Below, in pieces: positions 1 through 5,815 of a stretch of 18,495 nt of DNA. The stretch is from JADDRA01 sp038233555 (GTDB lineage Bacteria; Actinomycetota; Acidimicrobiia; Acidimicrobiales; CADCSY01). Position numbers and translations under genes: made by a program. Below the pieces are notes generated by a model. The model had not been told where the DNA came from. It made no database searches and saw only the letters and a program-made list of their open reading frames with translations. Each line of letters begins with the position of its first letter. The first letter of the stretch is position 1. Location: the NCBI GenBank assembly GCA_038233555.1, contig JBBSLT010000032.1:1-18495 (forward strand). Direction: 5' to 3'.

Positions 1-86
1 CCGGCGTAGTAGTCGTCCAGGCCGCCGGCGACCTCGTCGGTGTAGTAGGACACGGTGGCGGGGGTGACCTTGCCCCGGCTCAACAC
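1..86 (-). CDS. MobF/TrwC-family relaxase, N-terminal fragment (runs off left edge)
   Basis: The minus strand is open from GTG at 86-84 to the window edge and encodes 28 residues that begin MLSRGKVTPATVSYYTDEVA and continue through a Gly-Gly-Leu-Asp-Asp-Tyr-Tyr-Ala stretch. This matches the usual opening of actinobacterial TrwC/MobF conjugative relaxases: an MLS-G start, a Tyr-Tyr pair that includes the candidate nicking tyrosines, then an acidic DYY segment. Such enzymes nick oriT and pilot the transferred strand. GTG was chosen because it gives the family-like start and has a GGAG (plus-strand 95-98) 8 nt upstream. The start overlaps the TGA of the preceding ORF (82-80), so translation is probably coupled. 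Only the N-terminus is visible, so motor or helicase domains cannot be judged. Confidence 0.72.
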   Translation of the reverse strand, partial: MLSRGKVTPATVSYYTDEVAGGLDDYYA

Positions 87-499
87 GGCGAAGGCTCCGC
101 CCGCGTCGCGACCGCTGCGGCGGGCGCTCCGGTTGCCGGCACCGCAGGGTGCCAATGTGTGGGGCGGTTCTTGGGGTTGTCGTCGAGGGCGCTGCCGGGG
201 CGGTTCTTGGGGTTGTCGTCGAGGGCGCTGCCGGGGCGGTTCTTGGGGTTGTCGTCGAGGGCGCTGCCGGCCTTGGCGGTTGAGGCGGCGCTGCCGGCCT
301 TGGCGGCGGCGGTCGAGTTGGAGCCGGCGGTCTTGGAGTCGTAGGCCTTGGGGTCGACGATGGTCGAGGTGAGGTCGTCGGTGCCGGTGCCGGAGTTGGT
401 GGTGGTGGGGGTTGCGGCCTTGCGGGTGGCAGCCTTGCGGAAGGCGGCGTCGGTGATGGCGAGCGGTTCGGTCGTTGGCGAGGCGACGGGCGCAGTCAT
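80..499 (-). CDS. Low-complexity Ala/Thr/Pro-rich protein with 12-residue tandem repeats
   Basis: This 139-residue product is not from a family I recognise. It starts at ATG 499-497, overlapping the TGA of the upstream helix-turn-helix gene as ATGA, and ends in a TGA that overlaps the relaxase start. It is therefore the middle gene of a coupled three-gene run. Third codon positions are almost all G or C, which supports real coding. The sequence is hydrophilic and probably disordered. It is rich in Ala, Thr, Ser and Lys, with three exact copies of GSALDDNPKNRP near residues 78-113. There is no signal peptide or membrane segment. Its position suggests a role tied to conjugation, such as an accessory partner of the relaxase, but that is inference from context only. 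Confidence 0.6.
   Translation of the reverse strand: MTAPVASPTTEPLAITDAAFRKAATRKAATPTTTNSGTGTDDLTSTIVDPKAYDSKTAGSNSTAAAKAGSAASTAKAGSALDDNPKNRPGSALDDNPKNRPGSALDDNPKNRPTHWHPAVPATGAPAAAVATRAEPSPC
161..268. repeat. 36-bp tandem repeat, three exact copies
   Basis: Three identical, directly abutting 36-bp units lie at 161-196, 197-232 and 233-268. Each unit is twelve codons long, so copy number can change without breaking the reading frame of the minus-strand ORF that contains it. A degenerate continuation (GCGCTGCCGGCCTTGGCGG-like) follows to about 310. Confidence 0.95.
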
Positions 500-993
500 T
501 GAGCGAGCCCGTCGGTCATGTCATCGAAGAGTGATGCTTGCGTCGGCGCGATCGACCTTCGCCGGCGGCTTCGCTTCGGGCTAGTCGGAGCAGTGTTGCT
601 TGTCGTCGGGCCGGGGTCGGGCAGAAGGCTGACCGGGTTGTTCGTTGCCGCTTCCTTGCTCGGCTGAGGATGCACCTCGATCGAGACTTCGGCAATTGAC
701 TCAGGAGTCGTGGAGGTCGCCGGCTCCGGCGTTGGTGTCGAGGTCGCCGGTGGCGAGACTGCTGGCGTCTCCTTGGGTCCAATGGACGGCGGTGGAGTGA
801 GCCCAGTGCCGATGTACTGCTCGATCGCCCAACGGGGAACGCGCAGGACACCGCCGATGTTGTGACAGCACAAGCCCGATCGGCCTCCGGTCGCTCGCCA
901 CTCCCGGGTCAAGGCATAGGCCTTGGTGCGTCCGATCCGCAGCACACGAGCCGCTTCCTCGACCGTGAGCATCTCTGGGAGTTGGCTACACAT
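496..993 (-). CDS. Excisionase/MerR-like helix-turn-helix DNA-binding protein
   Basis: A 165-residue protein with an N-terminal helix-turn-helix of the excisionase type (residues about 9-62: LTVEEAARVLRIGRTKAYAL, then a wing ending VPRWAIEQYI). The tail is long and rich in Pro, Thr and Ser, with a basic RSRRRR patch near the C-terminus. Proteins of this type act as recombination directionality factors or small regulators in actinobacterial integrative elements. ATG at 993-991 is preferred because GGAGG (plus-strand 1002-1006) lies 8 nt upstream; an in-frame TTG at 1008 is the longer alternative. The stop overlaps the next start (ATGA, 499-496), placing the gene first in the run that leads to the relaxase. 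Whether it is an excisionase or a transcriptional activator of transfer cannot be decided from sequence. Confidence 0.75.
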   Translation of the reverse strand: MCSQLPEMLTVEEAARVLRIGRTKAYALTREWRATGGRSGLCCHNIGGVLRVPRWAIEQYIGTGLTPPPSIGPKETPAVSPPATSTPTPEPATSTTPESIAEVSIEVHPQPSKEAATNNPVSLLPDPGPTTSNTAPTSPKRSRRRRSIAPTQASLFDDMTDGLAQ

Positions 994-1028
994 CTCCACA
1001 ACCTCCAACCGCGTGAGACCGCGTCCAC

Positions 1029-1057
1029 AGCCTATCAGGTGTCAGAGGCCGTGAAAA
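1029..1057 (-). promoter_or_regulatory. Candidate promoter for the HTH-relaxase operon
   Basis: On the minus strand, a TTTTCA -35-like box (1057-1052) and a TAGGCT -10-like box (1034-1029) are 17 bp apart. They would give a leader of roughly 30 nt before the ATG at 993, including its GGAGG site. The -35 box overlaps the -35 box of the opposing promoter. Confidence 0.4.
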
Positions 1058-1085
1058 GTGCTGGCAAAGGTTGTAGCCTTTTGTC
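1051..1085 (+). promoter_or_regulatory. Candidate leaderless promoter and inverted repeat for the XRE regulator gene
   Basis: A GTGAAA box (1051-1056), 17 bp and TAGCCT (1074-1079) end 6 nt before the GTG start at 1086, the spacing of a leaderless transcript. An inverted repeat AAAGG-N6-CCTTT (1066-1081) covers the -10 box and could be an operator. Confidence 0.45.
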
Positions 1086-1844
1086 GTGCCGAGACGGTCG
1101 AAGCCGCCACCCCCGGATCGACCGGACGAGGTCGACGTGAACCAAGTCGTCGCCTACAACGTCCGAGCGGCGCGCGAGCTACGAGGCTGGACCCAGGAGG
1201 AGTTCGCCGACCGGCTGGAGCCCTACCTCGGCCAGCGCCTCACCCAGGCCAGTGTGTCCGCCATCGAGCGAGCCTGGGACAACGACCGGCGACGAGAGTT
1301 CGACGCCCATGAGCTGTTGATCTTCGGGCTGGTCTTCGACCTTCCCATCGTCTGGTTCTTGCTCCCGCCCGTTGGCGATCACCGCACCATGCGTGCCACC
1401 ACGCGCCCGGTTGACGAGCTCTACGCCCAAGTGCTGGGCCAGCCCCATCAACTGGAGCCGCTTTACGCCCGGCTGCGAGAGATCGGCATCCACGATCCAA
1501 GCGCCGCCGAGGAGGCGGTGGAACGGATCACCGGGGAACCGAGCAGGTCGCAGCGCTACAACTACAAGAGTCGCCGCAAGGAGCTGATGCTGGCCCTGCT
1601 GGACGAGCACGCTGACGAGTACGACGTTGCCATAGACGACCTCGGCCGCATATTCGACCACCTGCGACAGGTGGGCATTCGCGGCTTCGTGGCCGAGCAC
1701 ACCAACGACGCCGACTTCGCAAGGGTCGGGAAGTCCGACCCGCCGAGCGAGGAGCCGGAGCCGGCTGCCGCAGCGGCGGACGAGGCAACACGAGGCGGAT
1801 CGGGCGCCAAGGCGCCCCGCAAGCGTTCGAGCAAGAAGCGGTAA
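1086..1844 (+). CDS. XRE-family helix-turn-helix transcriptional regulator
   Basis: This 252-residue protein carries a Cro/C1-type HTH at about residues 19-75, including VVAYNVRAARELRGWTQEEF followed by a recognition region QASVSAIERAW. The middle region is helical and charged. The last 30 residues are low complexity and end in a Lys/Arg cluster. The GTG start has no convincing Shine-Dalgarno but sits directly behind a -10-like TAGCCT, as expected for leaderless translation. It diverges from the HTH-relaxase arm and precedes the recombinase, so it most likely controls the choice between maintenance and excision or transfer of the element. That role is inferred from position; the DNA-binding fold is what the sequence shows. 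Confidence 0.8.
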   Translation: MPRRSKPPPPDRPDEVDVNQVVAYNVRAARELRGWTQEEFADRLEPYLGQRLTQASVSAIERAWDNDRRREFDAHELLIFGLVFDLPIVWFLLPPVGDHRTMRATTRPVDELYAQVLGQPHQLEPLYARLREIGIHDPSAAEEAVERITGEPSRSQRYNYKSRRKELMLALLDEHADEYDVAIDDLGRIFDHLRQVGIRGFVAEHTNDADFARVGKSDPPSEEPEPAAAAADEATRGGSGAKAPRKRSSKKR

Positions 1845-1848
1845 CGCG

Positions 1849-1856
1849 GGAAGGAG
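1849..1856 (+). promoter_or_regulatory. Strong ribosome binding site for the 22-residue ORF
   Basis: GGAAGGAG lies 7 nt upstream of the ATG at 1864. It is the only good Shine-Dalgarno near the recombinase gene and argues that the tiny ORF is translated. Confidence 0.6.
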
Positions 1857-1863
1857 CGCAGTC

Positions 1864-1932
1864 ATGCGCAGCTACTGGGCGAAGATGGGGACCAGCAAGG
1901 TCTGGTTCATCGGCGACGGCCGGTTGCACTGA
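1864..1932 (+). CDS. 22-residue peptide ORF coupled to the recombinase gene
   Basis: A short ORF opening MRSYWAKMGTSKVWFIGDGR lies between the XRE gene and the recombinase gene. It has the near-ideal GGAAGGAG site at 1849-1856, whereas the recombinase start has none. Its TGA (1930-1932) shares one base with the recombinase ATG (1932-1934). Ribosomes terminating here could re-initiate on the recombinase, so the ORF may act as a translational leader, a tiny excisionase-like protein, or both. The peptide is basic and aromatic, with no family I recognise. Confidence 0.55.
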   Translation: MRSYWAKMGTSKVWFIGDGRLH

Positions 1933-3104
1933 TGATCGACCGGCGACGCACCCGCCATGGTGAGGTCCGCTACGAGGTACGTCTTCGAGGCGGCGACGGC
2001 CAGGAGCGATCCCGTACCTTCCGGACCAAGAAGGAGGCCGAGCGGTACGAGCGGGCTCAGCACACCGCGCTTCAGCAGGGGGTGTGGGTAGACCCTCGGG
2101 CCGGGAAGGTCACGCTTGACGCATGGGCAGCGGAGTGGGAGCGCACCGTCGTCCATCTGCGAGTCAGCACCAGGCGGATCTATTCAGCCAACCTCCGCAA
2201 CCACATCCTGCCCGACCTCGGTTCCGTCGAGCTGGGGAAGCTCACGCCTTCAATGCTGCGGGCGTGGCTCTCGGCGCTCACGACCAAGATCGGGGGTCAC
2301 GGCAAGCGCCTGGCACCCGGCTCCGTGGCCCAGGCGTACCGGACGCTCAACCGGGTCCTTACGGCCGCTGTCGACGACGACCTGCTGGGCCGCAACCCGT
2401 TGCGGGGTGTCAAGCCGCCGCGAGTCGAGCCGAAGCCGATGAGGTTTCTCAGTCACGAAGATGTGGCCACGCTCGCTTGTCATGTTGATCCCCGGTATCG
2501 CGCCTTCGTCCTCGTCGCTGCGTACACCGGGTTGAGGGCAGGGGAGCTGATGGCGTTGCGCCGCAAGCACATCGATCTGCTTCACCAGACCATCACCATC
2601 GACGAGCAGGTGCAGTACATCGGTGGCCGCCATCTGGTGCTGCCGCCGAAGAGTGCAGCTGGGCGCCGGTCGGTCGCCGTCCCAGCCGTCGTGGTGAGTG
2701 AGCTGGAGAAGCATCTCGGGCTCTACGCCGAGCCGGGGGCCGAAGGCCTTGTCTTCGCGGCCCCGGAAGGCGGCTTCCTCCGCTTGGAGAACTTCCGCAA
2801 GCGGGTGTGGCAACCGGCCGTGGCCGAAGCCGGTCTTGCTCCGATTCGTATACATGACCTACGTCACACCTGCGCCTCGCTCGCCATCGCCGCGGGGGCG
2901 GACGTCAAGGTCCTGCAGCGGATGTTGGGGCACGCGTCAGCGGCCCTGACCCTCGATCGGTACGGGCACCTCCTTCCGGGCCAGGCAGAGAGCGTCGCCA
3001 GCCGGCTCGACGAGATGGCCCGCGCCGCCACGCCTGCCCCGGCGAGGACGGCGATCCCGATCACGACCGCGATCCGGAGTGTCGGCCTCGACGAGGCGAA
3101 CTGA
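1932..3104 (+). CDS. Site-specific tyrosine recombinase (integrase)
   Basis: A 390-residue phage-type integrase that catalyses integration and excision between att sites. Residues about 10-55 form an arm-binding-like N-terminal domain, about 60-150 a core-binding SAM-like domain, and about 170-360 the catalytic domain. The expected catalytic residues are present: Arg202 (TGLRAGE), His308 and Arg311 (HDLRHT), His334 (MLGHAS) and nucleophile Tyr344 (DRYGHL). A lysine in PPKSAAGRR fits the beta-hairpin Lys. Length and motif spacing are normal, so it looks intact. It has no Shine-Dalgarno and starts inside the stop of the 22-residue ORF, which implies translational coupling. It converges with the ATPase pair 53 bp downstream. 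Confidence 0.95.
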   Translation: MIDRRRTRHGEVRYEVRLRGGDGQERSRTFRTKKEAERYERAQHTALQQGVWVDPRAGKVTLDAWAAEWERTVVHLRVSTRRIYSANLRNHILPDLGSVELGKLTPSMLRAWLSALTTKIGGHGKRLAPGSVAQAYRTLNRVLTAAVDDDLLGRNPLRGVKPPRVEPKPMRFLSHEDVATLACHVDPRYRAFVLVAAYTGLRAGELMALRRKHIDLLHQTITIDEQVQYIGGRHLVLPPKSAAGRRSVAVPAVVVSELEKHLGLYAEPGAEGLVFAAPEGGFLRLENFRKRVWQPAVAEAGLAPIRIHDLRHTCASLAIAAGADVKVLQRMLGHASAALTLDRYGHLLPGQAESVASRLDEMARAATPAPARTAIPITTAIRSVGLDEAN

Positions 3105-3157
3105 AGAAGTAGGACCGTGACACTGCTCGAGCAATGTATGGACGACGAAGGGGAGAG

Positions 3158-4219
3158 CTACGCCGACTCCCAGGCTTCGAAGGCTGCGTCGATGAGCCGG
3201 TCGGTGATGACGTCGATGCCGATGTCGCAGGCGTCGGCGAGGGCGACGTGGGCTGTCCGGAGCACGCCGCGGAGTTCGCCGCGCAGCCCGGTGCGATAGA
3301 GCTCGAAGAGATGGGAGACGGCGCCATCTGTCATCACTTCGGTCAGTTCCGTCGGCGCGTCGACCGGGAGATGGGCTTGAACTCGCGAGCGCACGACCGC
3401 GGCGATCGCTCGGGGCTCTGTGAGCGTTGGTACTTCGACGCGCGTTTCGAGCGTGCGGTCGATGTCGGTGCGGACCGTGTCGTCGGCGAGGTACCGGCGG
3501 TGGACGGCGACGACCAGCGAGCAGCGAAGCTCGGCGAGTGCGGAGAGGACTCGTCCGAAGAAGGACCGGGCGAGCACCTCGTGGTCCGGGAAGGCGGAGC
3601 CGGCCAACCAGCGGTCGGTGTCGTCGAACACGAGAACCGGAACGAGACCTTCGTTGTGGATGGTGGTGAGCATCTGGTGGACGACTTCAAGCGTCTCGGA
3701 GGCGGAACGATCGATGGACTGTGCCGGGCCTGCCTGCTTCGAGAGGTCGGCACTGATCGTGGCGCCCATCCAGCCTCCGCCGAGACGAAGGTTGCGACCG
3801 CCGACGCGGCCCACCGGGCGCTGGGCGGTGAGGCGGGCCAACGCCTGCTCACGCTCCTCGACGGAGAGGGTGGCCGCGTCGGTCGCGAAACGCGCGATCA
3901 CGGCGGCGATATGGGCGAACATGGCGCGGGGTTCGCTGACGGTCTCGGATGGTTCGACGGCGACGGGGACCAGTATCGGAGCGACACCCTCGGCGAGCGG
4001 GCCGAGCACCCTCGCGGTGAGACTCGACTTGCCCGTGCCGCTGTCTCCTACCACCGCCACCCGTTCGAAGCGACGGCAGGAGTCGAGCAGCGTGGCTTCG
4101 ACGTGGGCAGAGCCGACGAGCTGGCTGAACGGCACGTGGTAGACGCCCAGGTCCTCACGGACCGGGAAGGGGTCGAAGGCGTGCGCCCGTTGAAGGGCGC
4201 CAAGTAGCTCGGCGCTCAT
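3158..4219 (-). CDS. P-loop ATPase of AAA/STAND type, second gene of a two-ATPase operon
   Basis: A 353-residue ATPase without a recognised specific family. Walker A is GDSGTGKS at residues 58-65. The candidate Walker B is VPVLVFDDTDRW (about 193-204), with Asp-Asp followed by a DR pair, as in AAA_16/KAP-like ATPases. Between them, residues 137-164 form a Gly-rich insert, and the rest of the C-terminal half is helical. There is no membrane segment, nuclease or other effector motif. The ATG overlaps the stop of the upstream ATPase gene (ATGA, 4219-4216) and lacks a Shine-Dalgarno, so the two proteins are probably made together and may form a mixed complex. It ends 53 bp from the recombinase stop, in convergent orientation. 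Confidence 0.8.
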   Translation of the reverse strand: MSAELLGALQRAHAFDPFPVREDLGVYHVPFSQLVGSAHVEATLLDSCRRFERVAVVGDSGTGKSSLTARVLGPLAEGVAPILVPVAVEPSETVSEPRAMFAHIAAVIARFATDAATLSVEEREQALARLTAQRPVGRVGGRNLRLGGGWMGATISADLSKQAGPAQSIDRSASETLEVVHQMLTTIHNEGLVPVLVFDDTDRWLAGSAFPDHEVLARSFFGRVLSALAELRCSLVVAVHRRYLADDTVRTDIDRTLETRVEVPTLTEPRAIAAVVRSRVQAHLPVDAPTELTEVMTDGAVSHLFELYRTGLRGELRGVLRTAHVALADACDIGIDVITDRLIDAAFEAWESA

Positions 4220-5253
4220 GATCGGTGCGGACGAGGCTCGATGGCGTGGTACCTCGAGTTGGCCGAGTAGAGCTTGCGCGGGCGACCTGGGCCGTCCGGC
4301 GCCTCATCGGTCACCACTGCGAGACCCGCCTGTTCCAGCTGTTTGAGCACCTGGGCAGCGCGGCCTCTCGTCCAACCCAGACGCTCGAGCAGCCGGTTGT
4401 CCGATGGGCTGACCGGGCCGATATCCATGAGCTCGGTGAACAACATGGTGGCTGGTCGCCCGAGCTCTGACGCACGCAACTGAAGGTCGGAAAGGTTGGT
4501 CACCCACCTCGTCGGGTCGTCCTCTGCCGCGAGGAGGACATCGCGAGCCGCGGCGAGAAGGTTCCTCGGCGTCAGCGGGTTCACACGCTGTGCCAGCGCT
4601 GCGGCGAGACTGAGCAGGACCTCGGCGCCGGGATCGCCGGAACCGGCGTGCTGTGCCCGCCTCCGAAGGAGCTCAGCTGCCTGCTCCTCATCGAGGTCGC
4701 CGATCTCGATGACTGCATCGAAGAAGGAGTCGGCAGGGGGTTCAAGGTAGCGAGTGCGATCGGAGCGATTGCCGGCGACGACCCATGTGAACGGCAACTG
4801 CCAGAGGTCGTCGCGCTGCCGTCCGAAAAGCTGCTGCAACACATCGGGGTGGTTGATGCTGTCCAACAGGATGACCATCTGGCCGTCCCCCCGGGGAGCC
4901 AGGCGCCTCAGGTCGTCGGCGATCGCGGCCCGTCCATCGACCGTCGCCCGCAGCAGTTCCGTTGGATCCCGACGCCGGCCGTGCACCGCCTCGGAGATGA
5001 GTTCGACGAGCTCCTGCACCGTCGTCGCCCCGCTGGCCTCGACGAATCGCGACTCGATGTCTCGGTCGGTGAGCTGCCGTTCGAACCTCCGCAAAAGTGA
5101 GGTCTTGCCGGAGCCGCGCTCGCCGAGGACGAGGCTGTTGAATCCATGCCGGACGGATCGAGTCAACCTCTCCAGCTCGCTGGCTCGGTCGACGAACAGC
5201 GCGGCGTCGGCCGCGGTGGGCTGCAACGGACGCTGACTGATCTGCAACATCAC
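4216..5253 (-). CDS. AAA ATPase with C-terminal winged helix (Orc/Cdc6-like layout), first gene of pair
   Basis: A 345-residue ATPase. The N-terminus (FVDRASELERL, about 20-30) is typical of AAA_16/Orc1-Cdc6-like proteins. Walker A is GERGSGKT (44-51) and the candidate Walker B is MVILLDS (126-132). The catalytic-Glu position holds Ser132, so hydrolysis may be weak or may need a partner. VVAGN (158-162) fits sensor 1. Residues about 270-335 read as a winged helix that could bind DNA. The start is GTG 5253 or the adjacent ATG 5250. GTG is preferred because a TAAGTT -10 box ends 6 nt upstream, giving a leaderless message. It is coupled to the second ATPase. The domains suggest DNA- or nucleoprotein-linked switching, in defence, element maintenance or regulation; the sequence does not choose among these. 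Confidence 0.82.
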   Translation of the reverse strand: MMLQISQRPLQPTAADAALFVDRASELERLTRSVRHGFNSLVLGERGSGKTSLLRRFERQLTDRDIESRFVEASGATTVQELVELISEAVHGRRRDPTELLRATVDGRAAIADDLRRLAPRGDGQMVILLDSINHPDVLQQLFGRQRDDLWQLPFTWVVAGNRSDRTRYLEPPADSFFDAVIEIGDLDEEQAAELLRRRAQHAGSGDPGAEVLLSLAAALAQRVNPLTPRNLLAAARDVLLAAEDDPTRWVTNLSDLQLRASELGRPATMLFTELMDIGPVSPSDNRLLERLGWTRGRAAQVLKQLEQAGLAVVTDEAPDGPGRPRKLYSANSRYHAIEPRPHRS

Positions 5254-5288
5254 TAACGAAACTTACAGTAAGTTCCCGAACCTTGCAA
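5254..5288 (-). promoter_or_regulatory. Leaderless promoter of the ATPase pair with palindromic operator
   Basis: On the minus strand, TTGCAA (5288-5283), a 17-bp spacer and TAAGTT (5265-5260) end 6 nt before the GTG at 5253. A perfect inverted repeat ACTTAC-A-GTAAGT (5261-5273) overlaps the -10 box, where a bound repressor would block RNA polymerase. No regulator gene adjoins it, so control in trans or by the winged-helix ATPase itself is possible. Confidence 0.6.
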
Positions 5289-5524
5289 CCGGGCGGGCCG
5301 GGGCGATCCGGGCGCACGTCGCGAGCGAGGCACTTTGACCTCTGTCCAGGGCATGAAGGACCCCGTCGTCTGTTGGCTCCTTGGCGACCACTCACCGTGG
5401 CGAGAAACCCGAAGGGCAGGAGCCCAGAAGAGGGCCTGCGGATTCGCCCGCGGGATCCTCGCGGGATCGTTTGGTCGGGCTCGCTTGCCTCTTCCCACCG
5501 CACCCCCTCTGACCTGGGGTTTTG
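5274..5524. other. Non-coding spacer between the ATPase promoter and tRNA-Phe
   Basis: No convincing gene is present. A GC hairpin CCCGCG-N7-CGCGGG lies at 5447-5465. A second hairpin, ACCCC-N9-GGGGT (5502-5520), sits just beyond the tRNA-Phe 3' end and has a short T run on the plus strand only. Either could shape tRNA transcript ends, but neither is a clear terminator for the minus strand. If an element is inserted at tRNA-Phe, its junction lies at the right end of this spacer. Confidence 0.4.
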
Positions 5525-5600
5525 TGGTGGTCGGGACCGGCGTCGATCCGGTGACCTCGCGCTTTTCAGGCGCGCGCTCTGCCAACTGAGCTACCCGACC
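5525..5600 (-). tRNA. tRNA-Phe (GAA anticodon)
   Basis: This is a full 76-nt cloverleaf with encoded CCA. The acceptor arms are GGTCGGG and CCCGACC with discriminator A, the D stem is GCTC/GAGC, the anticodon loop is CTGAAAA, and the T stem is ACCGG/CCGGT. It is the last tRNA of the cluster, and its 3' end faces the recombinase-bearing region, the usual geometry for tyrosine-recombinase attachment sites. Confidence 0.95.
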
Positions 5601-5612
5601 GTTGCTACTGCG

Positions 5613-5687
5613 CGGTCCCGACGAGATTTGAACTCGCGACCTCCGCCTTGACAGGGCGGCGTGCACTCCAAACTGCACCACGGGACC
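5613..5687 (-). tRNA. tRNA-Asp (GTC anticodon)
   Basis: The acceptor arms are GGTCCCG and CGGGACC with discriminator G. The anticodon arm CCGCC-CTGTCAA-GGCGG gives anticodon GTC. CCA is not encoded (the next bases read CGC), unlike the neighbouring tRNA-Phe. Confidence 0.95.
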
Positions 5688-5718
5688 AGGGTGAGCGCAT
5701 ATGTCCGCCGCTCGTACG

Positions 5719-5791
5719 CACCCCCAACGGGATTCGAACCCGTGTTACCGCCTTGAAAGGGCGGCGTCCTGGGCCGCTGGACGATGGGGGC
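5719..5791 (-). tRNA. tRNA-Glu (TTC anticodon)
   Basis: The acceptor arms are GCCCCCA and TGGGGGT (terminal G-U pair, usual for this tRNA) with discriminator G. The anticodon arm CCGCC-CTTTCAA-GGCGG gives TTC, and the T loop is TTCGAAT. CCA is not encoded. It lies 24 nt after the upstream protein gene stop and is first in a three-tRNA cluster. Confidence 0.95.
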
Positions 5792-5815
5792 TCGGAACCT
5801 GGTGCGAGGGCGGAC

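Larger units (their letters stand above)
1..3104. mobile_element. End of an integrative conjugative or mobilizable element
   Basis: The set of relaxase, excisionase-like HTH protein, XRE regulator and tyrosine recombinase, in two divergent arms, is the standard core of an actinobacterial integrative element. The left part lies outside the window. The right limit is unresolved: it may be just after the recombinase gene, or at the tRNA-Phe 3' end (5525), in which case the two ATPase genes are cargo. No duplicated att core was found inside the window. Confidence 0.65.

Noticed and set aside
161..268. 36-bp repeats that could suggest a CRISPR array
   Set aside because: The three units abut with no spacers, have no cas genes nearby, and are twelve in-frame codons of an ORF.
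3134..4207. Long plus-strand frame opposite the second ATPase gene
   Set aside because: It is an antisense shadow. The minus strand carries the P-loop motifs and coupled start.
5472..5479. TGGTCGGG matching the tRNA-Phe 3' end, as a possible att duplicate
   Set aside because: Only 8 bp match, only 50 bp from the tRNA and without flanking similarity; chance is likely in GC-rich DNA.
5502..5520. ACCCC-N9-GGGGT hairpin with T run, as a terminator
   Set aside because: The T run is on the plus strand, where no gene needs ending; for the minus-strand tRNA transcript there is no U tract.
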